NCBI RefSeq assembly: GCF_004634385.1
Contig: NZ_CP037895.1
Coordinates: 1,835,245-1,899,244, forward strand
From: Thermaerobacter sp. FW80
Lineage (GTDB): Bacteria; Bacillota; Sulfobacillia; Thermaerobacterales; Thermaerobacteraceae
DNA length: 64,000 bases
Reading direction: 5' to 3'
Part shown: one piece after another, positions 18,874-27,584 of the stretch
Layout: each line of letters opens with the position of its first letter
Position numbering within the stretch: position 1 is the first letter of the stretch
Notes under the pieces: model-generated
Told to the model about the DNA's origin: nothing
Databases searched by the model: none
Seen by the model: only the letters and a program-made list of their open reading frames with translations
Position numbers and translations under genes: made by a program

Positions 18874-19569
18874 TTGATCTGGTGGACGGCGGGGCTGCAT
18901 GCCGCAAGCGGCATCGTGGCCCTTCTTTTCGCGCGCGAAGTGGGACAGAGCTTCCGGCGGCGGCGAGCGCCCAGCTCGCTGTGCTGGTTCGTCGCCCTGG
19001 TGCTCTTCGCGCTGACCGCCCTGGCCGATGCCGCGGCGGCGGTCGTGGGCTGGACGCCGTGGCTTTACCGGCTCTGGTACGTCGGCGCGGCGTGGCTGGT
19101 CGCGGCCTTCGGCGCGGGGACGGCGTACCTGGTGCTGCCGCGGCCCTGGGCCCATGCGATCCTCGGGCTCCTGGCGGCGGTCGGCCTCGCCATGCTGGGG
19201 GTCGCGGCCGCGACGCCGGTGGACCTGGCCGCCCTGGCGGGTGGCGGACCGGTGGGCGGCGAGGGTTGGACCGACGCCACCGTCCGCGTCTTCTCGCCGC
19301 TGTTGACGATCCCGGGTTCGCTGCTCCTGCTGGGCGGCGCCGTCGCGTCGTGGTGGCGGACGCGCCATCCGTACGCGCTCTGGCTCGTCGCGGGCACGCT
19401 GGTGTTGGCCTCGGGCGGCAGCCTGACGCGCCTCGGCGCACCCGTGGTGTTGCCCGTGGCCAACCTGCTGGGGGTTTGGCTGCTCTATCGCGGTCACCGG
19501 CTGGCGCGGGAGGCCCATCGGTCACGGGATGACGACGCCGGGGTGGGCCACCCCGCGGGGGCGGCGTAG
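18874..19569 (+). CDS. Multi-pass membrane protein of unknown function
   Basis: 231 residues from TTG 18874, behind GGGGAGGACG. About seven hydrophobic segments are visible, including GIVALLFAREV, CWFVALVLFALTALADAAA, AWLVAAFGAGTAYLVL, AILGLLAAVGLAMLGV, PGSLLLLGGAVASWW, LWLVAGTLVLASGG and VVLPVANLLGVWLLY. The layout resembles small 7-TM proteins but I recognise no family. The C-terminus is charged and probably cytosolic. It follows nfu by 63 bp and could be co-transcribed. Confidence 0.7.
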   Translation: MIWWTAGLHAASGIVALLFAREVGQSFRRRRAPSSLCWFVALVLFALTALADAAAAVVGWTPWLYRLWYVGAAWLVAAFGAGTAYLVLPRPWAHAILGLLAAVGLAMLGVAAATPVDLAALAGGGPVGGEGWTDATVRVFSPLLTIPGSLLLLGGAVASWWRTRHPYALWLVAGTLVLASGGSLTRLGAPVVLPVANLLGVWLLYRGHRLAREAHRSRDDDAGVGHPAGAA

Positions 19570-19663
19570 CCCCCGCGGGGCCCGGTCGGGGCCCCATGGA
19601 TCCCGGCAGGTCGGCATGCCGATCCGGGCGCCGGCGGAATGCGGGGCGAGGAGGGGGAGGTCT

Positions 19664-20095
19664 GTGGCGGAGTTCGGCGTCCGCCGGGTGCTGGTGGGGC
19701 GCCTCCGGCGCGGTGACGACATCCTGGCCGCACTGGGTGGGGTGGCCGCCCAGCACGCCATCGCCGTGGGCTGGGTGCAGCTCTTGGGGGCGGTCGAGCG
19801 GGCGCGCCTGGCCTTCTACGATCAAAGCGAACGGGTCTATCGCGAGTTCACCCTGGACGAACCGGCGGAGATCCTCGCGGGGACGGGGAACATCAGTCGC
19901 ACGGCGGGCAGCGAGTCACCCTTCGTCCACCTGCACCTGACGCTGGGCGACCGCCAGGGGCGGGCGTGGGGCGGGCACGTCCTCGAGGGCACGCGGGTCT
20001 TCGCCTGCGAGTACGCCATCTGGGTGCTCGAGGGTCCATCCCTGGTGCGCCATCCGGACGCGGAGACGGGCCTCAAGCTGTGGCAACCCGGCTGA
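19664..20095 (+). CDS. PPC-domain (DUF296) protein
   Basis: 143 residues from GTG 19664, about 10 nt after GAGGAGG; longer frames upstream lack a domain. The PPC/DUF296 fold is seen in the N-terminal RLRRGDDILAALGGVAAQHAI, in IAVGWVQLLGAVERARLAFYD, and in PFVHLHLTLGDRQGRAWGGH plus VFACEYAIWVLEG. Bacterial members are small trimeric proteins of unknown role, some near DNA- or metal-related genes. Histidines in HLHL and GGH could bind a metal, as in some homologues. Stand-alone gene. Confidence 0.88.
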   Translation: MAEFGVRRVLVGRLRRGDDILAALGGVAAQHAIAVGWVQLLGAVERARLAFYDQSERVYREFTLDEPAEILAGTGNISRTAGSESPFVHLHLTLGDRQGRAWGGHVLEGTRVFACEYAIWVLEGPSLVRHPDAETGLKLWQPG

Positions 20096-20347
20096 GGCGA
20101 CGGGCGCCGCGCCCGGCGGTCCGGGGCAGGAGCCGGAGCTGGCGTCGCGGCGGGGCCGGAGGCGTGGGCCGCGGAGGGCGAAGGCGGCTGCGTGGGTCGA
20201 GCCGCGACAGGATGCCTCGCGCCTGAGCCTCCGAGGCCCTCTGGCGTCGCCATACCGGGACCCGGGAGGGGCGGCGCGGGCGCGAAGCGCCTTCCGCGGT
20301 CGTCCTCCGCGGTCGTCCTCCGCTTGACCCGGGTGGGTGCGGTGCGC

Positions 20348-20376
20348 TTTACCCGGCTGGGCGGCGGTGGTATACT
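20348..20376 (+). promoter_or_regulatory. Promoter of tRNA-Val(UAC)
   Basis: TTTACC (20348-20353), 17-nt spacer, TATACT (20371-20376). The tRNA lies 210 bp downstream; no gene is seen between 20096 and 20586. Confidence 0.6.
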
Positions 20377-20586
20377 GGCCGGCGACCGACCCGCGCCGGT
20401 CAGCGACCGACTCGTACGACCGCCCAGGGCGAGCCGGCCCTCCGTGGCGGCATGGGTGAGGCTGCACCGAGGGGGCGCAGGCGGGTCCGGGCGCGGGATG
20501 CGCGAGGGCAGCGGGCCGGCCCGCGGGTTTGATGCGCGGTCACGGTAGGCCGAACATCCCAGGGGGCGGAGCCCAGGGCGTCACGC

Positions 20587-20661
20587 GGGCGAATAGCTCA
20601 GCGGCAGAGCACTCGCCTTACAAGCGAGGGGTCCCAGGTTCGATTCCTGGTTCGCCCACCA
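20587..20661 (+). tRNA. tRNA-Val (anticodon UAC)
   Basis: Cloverleaf with acceptor GGGCGAA/TTCGCCC, anticodon stem CTCGC/GCGAG with loop CTTACAA, T-arm GGTTCGATTCC, discriminator A. The CCA end is encoded (20659-20661), unlike the other tRNAs in this window. Confidence 0.95.
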
Positions 20662-20805
20662 GAAGAGCGCCCTGGGAAGGGCTGGGTCGCGGCTCCTCGG
20701 CGCCCAGACCGGTCTGGGCTTGGGCCGCCGCCCCGTCGCCGCCTGCGCGAGGCGCGGGGCCGGGAGGGGCCGTTGGGGGTGCCGCGAGGCGCGGCAAGGA
20801 CTGGC

Positions 20806-20835
20806 TTGCGGTGCGGGAGGGAGATGGAGTATAGT
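20806..20835 (+). promoter_or_regulatory. Promoter of tRNA-Phe
   Basis: TTGCGG (20806-20811), 18-nt spacer, TATAGT (20830-20835), 115 bp before the tRNA. Confidence 0.55.
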
Positions 20836-20950
20836 AGCGGCGGTTCCCTCGTCGGCTCGCCGCTGCTCGGTGGGCGCGCGTCCGGATGCGATGCGACGCG
20901 GCGGAGCGCCGCCGGGTGCGCGGGTGGGAACCGGCCAGGAGGTGCGATGC

Positions 20951-21023
20951 GGCCCGGTAGCTCAGTTGGTAGAGCAGGGGACTGAAAATCCCCGTGTCGG
21001 CGGTTCGAATCCGCCCTGGGCCA
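20951..21023 (+). tRNA. tRNA-Phe (anticodon GAA)
   Basis: Acceptor GGCCCGG/CTGGGCC, D-arm AGCTCAGTTGGTAGAGC, anticodon stem GGGGA/TCCCC with loop CTGAAAA, T-arm GGCGGTTCGAATCCGCC, discriminator A. CCA is not encoded. Confidence 0.95.
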
Positions 21024-21031
21024 CAACCAAG

Positions 21032-21063
21032 AAACCCGCGAGGCGCAAGGCTTCGCGGGTTTT
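21032..21063 (+). terminator. Intrinsic terminator after tRNA-Phe
   Basis: AACCCGCGA ... TCGCGGGTT stem followed by TTTTCTGTT, 9 bp after the tRNA. The remainder up to the convergent pepF gene at 21331 holds nothing recognisable. Confidence 0.85.
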
Positions 21064-21330
21064 CTGTTGCCCGGCCGATTTCCAGGGATTGGGGTTCCGT
21101 GCCGCCAATGTACCGCCAAACCTCAGCGACCAGAGGGCAGGGCGTCCATCCGGTCGGCGGCCTCGCGCTGGAGGGTGGGCAGGGAGACATCGGATCCCGC
21201 GGTCTCGTCCGGAACCAGCCGTCCGTCGAACCGGGCCCTTCCCGCCCGCCGGGGGACAACGCGTCGATGGTCACCCGTCGGGGCCATGGGGCGGGAGGGG
21301 AGGCGGGGCGGGCCGCTCCCCCGTCGGCCG

Positions 21331-23148
21331 TCAGCGCCCTTCCTCCCCCTGGCGTGCGAGACGGAGGAACCGATCCAGCGGGGCCAGTGCCATGTCCAGC
21401 GCCTCTTCCCAGAAGGCGGGCTTGGTCAGGTCGGCGCCCAGGTGCTTCCGGGCCAGTTCTTCCACGGGCATGCGGCCCGTGTCCTGGAGCAGCGCCGCGT
21501 AGCGCCGGGCGAAGGAGCGCCCCTCCTCCTGGGCGCGGCCGTAGAGGCCCGAACTGAACAGGAACCCGAAGGTGTAAGGGAAGTTGTAGAACGGCGCGTC
21601 CGTGGCGTAGAAGTGCAGCTTGGAGGCCCAGAAATAGGGGTGGTAGCGCCCCAGGCTGTCGTGATACGCGCGGCGCTGGGCGTCCTCCATCAGCCGGTTG
21701 AGGTCGGCGACGCTCAGCGGGCCCTGGCGACGCGCCTGGTAGAAGGCGGTCTCGAAGAGGAACCGCGCGTGGATGTTCATGCAGAAGGAGACGCAGTCCA
21801 GCACCTGCTGCTCGAGGAACGCCAGGCGCGTGGGATCGTCGGGCGCGTGCTGGATGGCCGCATCGGTCACCACCCGTTCGGCGAAGGTGGACGCCGTCTC
21901 GGCGAGGCACATGGGGTAGTCGCGCAGAAGCACGGGCAGCTGGTCCATGAGCCACTGGTGGTACGCGTGGCCGAGCTCGTGGGCCAGGGTGCCAACGTTG
22001 GAAGCGGTTCCGCCGAAGGTCATGAAGATCCGCGACTGCCGGCTCAGGGGGAAGCCGGTGCAGAAGCCACCCGCCCGCTTGTTGGGCCGGTCCTCGGCCT
22101 CGATCCAGCGCTCGGTGAAGGCGCGCCGGGCCAGGGCCGCCAGGTCCTCGCTGAAGCGGCCGAATTGTTCGATGACGAAGTCCGCCGCCTCGTCATAGGT
22201 CACCCTGGCCCGCGCGTGGAAGACCGGCACGTCGACGTCGAACCACGCCAGCCGCTCCACGCCAAGCCGCGCCGCCTTCCACCGGAAGTACTCCAGCAGG
22301 GCGCCTCGCCGCCGCGCCACCGCGTCCCACATGGCCTCCAGCGTGGTGCGCTGGATGCGGTTCTCGTCCAGCGGCTCCTTGAGCACGTCGTCCCAACCGC
22401 GGCGGCGGTACCACTGCCAGCGGAACCCCGCCAGGTGGTTCAGCGCGGCGGCGATGACCTCCGCCTCGGCGGCCCACGCCTCCTCCCAGCGGTCGAACAC
22501 GGCCGCGCGCACCGCGCGATCGGGGTCCTCCAGCCGGTTCGCCGCCTGCCCGACGGAGAGCTCCACTGTCCGACCGCCCTCTTCGACCGGGACGCGGATG
22601 CGACCGGCCACGAGCTCGTAGAGGTCGCCCCAGGCGTGGTAACCGTCCACGGCCAGCGTGCTCGCCAGGGACTCCAGCTCCGGGGTCATCCGCTCCCTGG
22701 CGCGGCGGCGGCGTTCGTCCAGGGGGAAGGCGAGCGGTTCCAGCCGGGGATGGGCCAGCAGCGTGCGCCAGGTCTCGTCGGTCACGGCCAGCAGGTGGCG
22801 GTCCAGCTCGGTCCAGAGGTTCGCGTAGGCTGCACGCAGCTCGCCGACCCGGGTGATCAGGAGGCGAGCCTGCTCGTCGGTGGTGTCTTGCGACGCGAGG
22901 CAGACGGTGAAGGCGCCGGCCTGGCCCAGGCGGGCGCCGGCGTCCTGCAGGGCGTCGACCACCGTCGCCCAGCGCTCCGCCGGGCTGGCGGGGTCGAAAC
23001 GACGGAGCTCCTCCTGGAGGCGCTCCAGGTCCGCGGCCAGCGCGGTGAGGAAGGTCGCGAACTCGGGGGATCGGCTTCCTCCGGGGAAGAACACGTCCAG
23101 ATCCCAGGTGGGGTTGTAGCGGGAACCGACGGCCACGACGACATCCAC
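21331..23148 (-). CDS. pepF: M3-family oligoendopeptidase F
   Basis: 605 residues; cytosolic zinc metallopeptidase that degrades short peptides. The zinc site HELGHAYHQ lies in the C-terminal half, preceded by RQSRIFMTFGGTASNVGTL and followed by the third ligand in MCLAETASTFAE. An N-terminal YNPTWDLDVFFPGG block is the usual start of the pepF/M3 family. GTG 23148 is chosen because it lies just before this block, after AGAAAGGA. The frame remains open 85 codons further upstream in Arg/Pro-rich sequence that is unlikely to be translated. Convergent with tRNA-Phe. 23149-23493 upstream shows no gene. Confidence 0.93.
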   Translation of the reverse strand: MDVVVAVGSRYNPTWDLDVFFPGGSRSPEFATFLTALAADLERLQEELRRFDPASPAERWATVVDALQDAGARLGQAGAFTVCLASQDTTDEQARLLITRVGELRAAYANLWTELDRHLLAVTDETWRTLLAHPRLEPLAFPLDERRRRARERMTPELESLASTLAVDGYHAWGDLYELVAGRIRVPVEEGGRTVELSVGQAANRLEDPDRAVRAAVFDRWEEAWAAEAEVIAAALNHLAGFRWQWYRRRGWDDVLKEPLDENRIQRTTLEAMWDAVARRRGALLEYFRWKAARLGVERLAWFDVDVPVFHARARVTYDEAADFVIEQFGRFSEDLAALARRAFTERWIEAEDRPNKRAGGFCTGFPLSRQSRIFMTFGGTASNVGTLAHELGHAYHQWLMDQLPVLLRDYPMCLAETASTFAERVVTDAAIQHAPDDPTRLAFLEQQVLDCVSFCMNIHARFLFETAFYQARRQGPLSVADLNRLMEDAQRRAYHDSLGRYHPYFWASKLHFYATDAPFYNFPYTFGFLFSSGLYGRAQEEGRSFARRYAALLQDTGRMPVEELARKHLGADLTKPAFWEEALDMALAPLDRFLRLARQGEEGR

Positions 23149-23493
23149 CGTCCTTTCTCCCGGGCAGCTCGCCCCCCGGCTCGCCCCTGGCGGCCGCCGC
23201 GTCCCCGCCGCGAGCTGGCGGGGGACGGGCCGGGATGGGGCAGGGGTGCGTGAGGCGACCACCCTAGGCCCGGCGTCCCGACCCCGAACGGGCATCACGG
23301 GGAGAGCCCCGTCCCGTCGTGACCGGGCGGCGCGCCGCAGCCCTTGGGGCGCGCATGGCCCGTCGGCGGCTGCGAGCCGCACGTCGGGGGACGCGAGCCG
23401 CACCTCGGCTTATGTTTCGAAGCGGGGGCGAGAATGCCTGCCAAGGCCCCGAGGCCTCCCGGTCGGGTGCGCCGCCGCCCAGCGCCCCGGCCC

Positions 23494-25081
23494 GTCCGTG
23501 TAACGTTTCGGTAGGTGAGGGTCGAGGCAAATAGAAAAGGCCTCACCCGGAGGCTGTCCCTGCATCGGGACGGCTTCCCCAGCGGCAGTCGGAGGGTGAG
23601 GCCCCATGCTCAGCATACACGCTGTGCGCGAACTTTTCCTCCAGACATTGCGGGAACTGGCGGAGCTGGTGACGGAGGACCGATCGTTTGGCGAACTGGA
23701 GGAAGCCGTTCAGCGGCTCAGCGGCCGGCTGACACTGCGGCTGCTGGAGTGGGTGTTGGCCGGGATCGATGAGCGACTGATGCAGGAGCGGGACCCGAGC
23801 CGATATGAGTGCCTGGACACGCGGGAGCGGGTCCTGGACACGCCGCTGGGCGAGTTGCAGGTGAAGCGACGTTACTACCGGGACCGGGCGACGGGCCAGG
23901 GTGTGTTCTTGCTGGATGAAGCACTGGGCTTGGAATCGCGGCGGCGACTGTCGCCGCGGCTGGAAGCGCTGTGCCGGCGGCTCGCGACGGAGATGCCGTA
24001 TCACCGAGCGGCGGCGGTCCTGCGGGAGTTGACGGCGGGGCAGGCACCGGCGCGGGCGATGACGGTGTGGCGGGCGTCCCAACGGGCGGGGCGCCGGTTG
24101 AAGGAGGCGGCGGAGCGGCTGCGGCGGTCGGTGTTCGTGGAGGGCCAGGTGCCGGAAGGCCGGCGCCGGAGTGCGCAGCTGCATGCCGAAGCGGACGAGG
24201 TTTATCTGCGGGGTCGAGGGCAACCGGTGGTGTTGAAGCTGGGGGTCGCGTACGAAGGCAAGCAAGCCGTGGGTTCGAACCGGCAAGCGCTGCGGGAGCG
24301 GCGGGTCGTGGCGGGGGTGATGCCGGGTACGGCCTTTTGGGAGCAGGCGAGCGCCTATTGGGGGACGCACTGGGATCTGAGCGCGGTCCAGGCTTGTTAC
24401 CTCGGAGGCGATGGGGCGCATTGGGTCAAGCAGGGGTTGCAGTACTTCCCCCGCGCGTGTTACCGGCTGGATCCGTTCCACCTGCGGCGAGCCCTGCGGG
24501 AGGCGTTATCGCCTTCCGAGGAGACGTACGCCCAGGTGTGCCGGGCCATCGAAGCGGGGGATTGGGCGGGCGTGGAGTCGGCGCTTCGCCAGGCGCTACG
24601 GGGGCGGCGTGGTCCGGCGCGGGAGCGCTTGTTGCGGCTGCGCGGCTACTTGCGGGAGCACTGGGACGGGATTGTGGCTTCTGGGGAAGCGCCGCGGCTG
24701 GGGGCGATCGAAGCAGAAGTCTTTCACGTCCTTGCACGACGGATGAAACGGCATGGGGCGCGTTGGAGTGAACGCGGCGCCGACCACTTGGCGCGGCTCT
24801 TGAGCGAACGCGTGGACCCCCACTGGCGCGCGGTCCTCGGCGGCCGGCCCCTGCAGATTTCGCCCGGCGTGCGGCAGGCGACACGCCAGGCCGTTCAGCG
24901 CGTGATGCGCCAGCTCGAGGAGGACCCAGCCCGTTGGCTGCGTGCCCGCATCCCAGCGCTCACCGGGCCGCATGCGACCAAACCCTGGGTTCAGGTGCTG
25001 CGCGACCTGGCCCATGTCCACGCACCGGTGGCTTGACAGCCGATTCACCGCTGGGGGCACCCACCGGAACGTGACACGGAC
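23494..25081 (+). mobile_element. Intact ISLre2-type insertion sequence
   Basis: Terminal inverted repeats are visible: left GTCCGTGTAACGTTTCGGT from 23494, right ACCGGAACGTGACACGGAC ending 25081, with two mismatches. One full transposase gene lies between. CCCCGGCCC is present at 23485-23493 and again at 25081-25089, a possible 9-bp target duplication within one base of the ends. In such GC-rich DNA it could be chance. The decayed copy at 5165-5830 shares the right end. Confidence 0.88.
23606..25036 (+). CDS. ISLre2-family transposase (UPF0236)
   Basis: 476 residues from ATG 23606, full length for the family, with no frame disruption. Conserved features are EADEVYL (D197), GGDGAHWVK (D269) and LDPFHLRRAL (D289), which probably supply the acidic active-site residues of the DDE-like nuclease. 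An N-terminal RRYYRD segment and a long helical C-terminus follow. It begins 112 bp after the left terminal repeat and stops 45 bp before the right one, so the element carries only this gene. Likely able to move itself and perhaps shorter derivatives. Confidence 0.92.
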   Translation: MLSIHAVRELFLQTLRELAELVTEDRSFGELEEAVQRLSGRLTLRLLEWVLAGIDERLMQERDPSRYECLDTRERVLDTPLGELQVKRRYYRDRATGQGVFLLDEALGLESRRRLSPRLEALCRRLATEMPYHRAAAVLRELTAGQAPARAMTVWRASQRAGRRLKEAAERLRRSVFVEGQVPEGRRRSAQLHAEADEVYLRGRGQPVVLKLGVAYEGKQAVGSNRQALRERRVVAGVMPGTAFWEQASAYWGTHWDLSAVQACYLGGDGAHWVKQGLQYFPRACYRLDPFHLRRALREALSPSEETYAQVCRAIEAGDWAGVESALRQALRGRRGPARERLLRLRGYLREHWDGIVASGEAPRLGAIEAEVFHVLARRMKRHGARWSERGADHLARLLSERVDPHWRAVLGGRPLQISPGVRQATRQAVQRVMRQLEEDPARWLRARIPALTGPHATKPWVQVLRDLAHVHAPVA

Positions 25082-25097
25082 CCCGGCCCCGGGGACG

Positions 25098-25125
25098 TTG
25101 ACGACCGCGGGGCCGCGAGTAAACT
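25098..25125 (+). promoter_or_regulatory. Promoter of tRNA-Gly
   Basis: TTGACG (25098-25103), 16-nt spacer, TAAACT (25120-25125), immediately beyond the IS right end. Confidence 0.6.
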
Positions 25126-25281
25126 AAGGGACCGCGGGACGCGGTCGGGAAGGTCCGCCTCGCCACCCCTGTCCGCGCCGCGGGCGGGGTGGCGCCTGGC
25201 GGTCCCCCCTGGTGCTGCGGTCCATGCGCCACCCGGTGGGCGGCGCATGCACGGGCGGCGCATGGGCGGGTCGATGAGGAT

Positions 25282-25353
25282 GCGGGAGTAGCTCAGGGGT
25301 AGAGCGTCTGCTTGCCATGCAGAAGGCCGCGGGTTCGAATCCCGTCTCCCGCT
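25282..25353 (+). tRNA. tRNA-Gly (anticodon GCC)
   Basis: Acceptor GCGGGAG/CTCCCGC, anticodon stem TCTGC/GCAGA with loop TTGCCAT, T-arm CGGGTTCGAATCCCG, discriminator T. CCA not encoded. Confidence 0.95.
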
Positions 25354-25673
25354 CAAGCCCGCTCGGCGATTCGCGTCGGGGCAGGGGCACCTGCCCCGAT
25401 GTGACTTTAGGGGCGATCCCCGCGCGGCCGGTCCGGTGGTCGGAGCCGATGCCCCATGGTGAAGGGAGTGGGTCCGACGCGCCACGGTCCGCCGGGCGCT
25501 GGTCCGATCCGATGCGCCAGGGTCGGGTGCGCCGACGCCATCGGCGCCGGAGGCAGGCCGGCCGCCGTGGGGATGCAGGGTCCGGTGCGGTTGGGTCCCA
25601 TGGGCGACGGTTGGGCGCCGTCGGGCGTCGGGGGGTGGGATGGTCGCCCCGCGCGCGGCGCGGGGAGGCCGCG
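25354..25673. other. Intergenic region between tRNA-Gly and the tRNA-Cys promoter
   Basis: No gene. Several degenerate GGTCCGA-CGCGCCA / GATCCGATGCGCCAG motifs recur between 25480 and 25540, giving weak internal repetition. The gcgcgcggcgcgggg block near 25650 has no clear role. Confidence 0.4.
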
Positions 25674-25703
25674 TTTACAGCCGTTGCGGACGGCGGGTAT
25701 AAT
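25674..25703 (+). promoter_or_regulatory. Promoter of tRNA-Cys
   Basis: TTTACA (25674-25679), 18-nt spacer, consensus TATAAT (25698-25703). Confidence 0.7.
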
Positions 25704-25812
25704 CATAGCGCGCGATGGTGACGCCGGTGACGAGGCCTCGATGCGAGACCTGCCCGCACGCAGGCCCACGTTGCCGGGGTGCAGGGCCGGGGACAACCGA
25801 CGCGATACGCAT

Positions 25813-25884
25813 GGCCGCGTAGCCAAGTGGTAAGGCAGGGGCCTGCAAAGCCCTTACTCGCCGGTTCGAATCCGGCCGCGGCCT
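25813..25884 (+). tRNA. tRNA-Cys (anticodon GCA)
   Basis: Acceptor GGCCGCG/CGCGGCC, short D-arm GCCAAGTGGTAAGGC, anticodon loop CCTGCAAAG, T-arm CCGGTTCGAATCCGG, discriminator T. CCA not encoded. Confidence 0.95.
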
Positions 25885-25919
25885 CAGGGCCGCGGGATCC
25901 ACCGCATCCCGCGGTCGCC

Positions 25920-25949
25920 TTGACAGCGCCGGACGGGCGTTCCTATAAT
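25920..25949 (+). promoter_or_regulatory. Promoter of tRNA-Val(GAC)
   Basis: Consensus TTGACA (25920-25925), 18-nt spacer, consensus TATAAT (25944-25949), the best promoter match in the window. Confidence 0.8.
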
Positions 25950-26007
25950 GCGACCTGCCGACCGGCGGCCAGCGGACGTCGCAGCCGGCGGCGGAAGCGG
26001 AGGGCAT

Positions 26008-26080
26008 GGGCGGTTAGCTCAGCTGGTAGAGCACGTCGTTGACGTCGACGGGGTCAGTGGTTCGAGTCCACTACCGCCCA
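26008..26080 (+). tRNA. tRNA-Val (anticodon GAC)
   Basis: Acceptor GGGCGGT/ACCGCCC, anticodon stem CGTCG/CGACG with loop TTGACGT, T-arm AGTGGTTCGAGTCCACT, discriminator A followed by CCG, so CCA is not encoded. Confidence 0.95.
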
Positions 26081-26082
26081 CC

Positions 26083-26111
26083 GCGGGCACCGGCATGGCT
26101 CCGGTGCCCGC
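26083..26111 (+). terminator. Terminator after tRNA-Val(GAC)
   Basis: GCGGGCACCGG ... CCGGTGCCCGC, 11-bp stem with a 7-nt loop, followed by TTTCC. No gene between here and 26560. Confidence 0.75.
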
Positions 26112-26341
26112 TTTCCGTTCCCGCAGCCGACCCGCGACGGCGCTCCGGGCGGCGTGCCGTTCCGGCCCGGCGCGCCGGGTGGCGGGTGCGGTGTGCCGCC
26201 GGCCGGTCCGGTCCGCCTTGCGCGCGCCGGCCCGCTCCGGTCCAGGTCGTCCCGTCGTCTCGGAACCCTTCGTCGGAGGGGGCCACCTGGAGGGCCGCTG
26301 GGCCACGGGCGGCCGCGGGACGGGCGGGGTTCGGGGGCTCG

Positions 26342-26371
26342 TTGACCCTGGCGCCAGCCCAGGCGTAGAAT
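26342..26371 (+). promoter_or_regulatory. Promoter of the HtrA-like gene
   Basis: TTGACC (26342-26347), 18-nt spacer, TAGAAT (26366-26371), 190 bp before the start codon. Confidence 0.55.
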
Positions 26372-26560
26372 GAAGACAAACGTCAATGATGGTCAAAGCC
26401 GTCCGGCGAAGGAGCCGCAGGCCGTGGGGGCGAAAGGGCTCCATGGCGTGCGGTGTCCCGGCGTGCCCCACGCGGCGGCGCGGGGGCGCGCCGGCCCGGC
26501 CGGGAGCGCGGGCCGGCGGCCCGCGCTCCCGGCCTTGCGCGAGGGAGAGGAGGCTTCGGA

Positions 26561-27529
26561 GTGACCCAGCCCTGGATGGACCCGCTGTCGCAGTGGATCA
26601 CCCGCGCGGTGGAGGCCGTCAGCCCGTCGGTGGTCCAGATCGCCCGCCAGCACCGGCGCGGGGGCCGTCGACTCCTCGATGCCGTGGGTTCCGGCCTGAT
26701 CTGGCGCTCCGAGCCCGACCGCAGCCTGATCCTGACCAACGCCCATGTGGTCGGTCGCGCCACCGAGGTGACGGTCCTGCTGCCCTCGGGGCGACGCCTG
26801 GTGGGCAAGGTGGCGGGGCGCGACCTGCTGTACGACGTGGCGGTGGTGGAGGTCGCCGCCGGGTCGCTGCCGACGGTGCGCACCGGTGATTCGCGCCAGC
26901 TCAGGCCGGGCCAGGCGGTGATCGCCGTGGGCAATCCCTTCGGCCTGGGCACCACCGTGACCATGGGGATCGTCTCCGCGGTCGACCGGTCGTTGCCCAC
27001 CCCCAACGGCACGCCCCTGGACGGCCTGATCCAGACCGACGCGCCCATCAACCCGGGCAACTCGGGCGGTCCGCTGGCGCTGCTGGACGGGCGCGTGGTC
27101 GGCCTGACCACCGCCAAGCTGGAGGGCGATGGCCTGGGCTTCGCCGTGCCCATCCACCTGGTGGAGGCCATCGCCGACCAGATCCTCCAGGAAGGGGCGG
27201 TTCGGCACCTTTGGCTGGGCATCCAGGGGTACGCCGAGGTCATCGACGACAACTGGGTGCGCACCTTCGACCTGCCCGCGGACCGGGGCATCGTCATCAC
27301 CCGCGTCGTGCCTGCGAGCCCCGCGGACAAGGCCGGGCTCCAGGTGTTCGACATGATCGTGGCCGTGCAGGGCGAGCACGTGGACACCATCGGGGACGTG
27401 CGCAAGCGGCTGGTGGGGCGTCGCCCGGGGGACCAGGTGGAGGTCACCGTGCTGCGGGGCGCCGAGCTGTTCCGCGTGCCCGTCCGACTGGAGGAGATGC
27501 CGGCGCGCCGCCCGACCCGGGACAACTGA
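26561..27529 (+). CDS. HtrA/DegP-type serine protease with PDZ domain, no membrane anchor seen
   Basis: 322 residues from GTG 26561, after GGGAGAGGAGG. A trypsin-like protease domain carries the triad His62 (TNAHVVG), Asp92 (YDVAVVE) and Ser168 (GNSGGP). One PDZ domain follows from about 215 (GIVITRVVPASPADKAGLQ) to the end. HtrA proteins degrade misfolded exported proteins and normally have a signal peptide or membrane helix. Here the N-terminus (MTQPWMDPLSQWITRAVEAV) is amphipathic and has none, so the enzyme may be cytosolic or exported another way. It may be co-transcribed with ywhD, 55 bp downstream. Confidence 0.92.
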   Translation: MTQPWMDPLSQWITRAVEAVSPSVVQIARQHRRGGRRLLDAVGSGLIWRSEPDRSLILTNAHVVGRATEVTVLLPSGRRLVGKVAGRDLLYDVAVVEVAAGSLPTVRTGDSRQLRPGQAVIAVGNPFGLGTTVTMGIVSAVDRSLPTPNGTPLDGLIQTDAPINPGNSGGPLALLDGRVVGLTTAKLEGDGLGFAVPIHLVEAIADQILQEGAVRHLWLGIQGYAEVIDDNWVRTFDLPADRGIVITRVVPASPADKAGLQVFDMIVAVQGEHVDTIGDVRKRLVGRRPGDQVEVTVLRGAELFRVPVRLEEMPARRPTRDN

Positions 27530-27584
27530 GCCGCGCGGACGGGCGAGCGCGCCCTCGGGCGCGCCGTGGCCGGCGGAGAGGAGG

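Noticed and set aside
23485-25089. 9-bp CCCCGGCCC flanking the ISLre2 element as proof of a target duplication
   Set aside because: Kept only as a possibility: the right copy overlaps the repeat tip by one base, and such GC strings occur by chance here.
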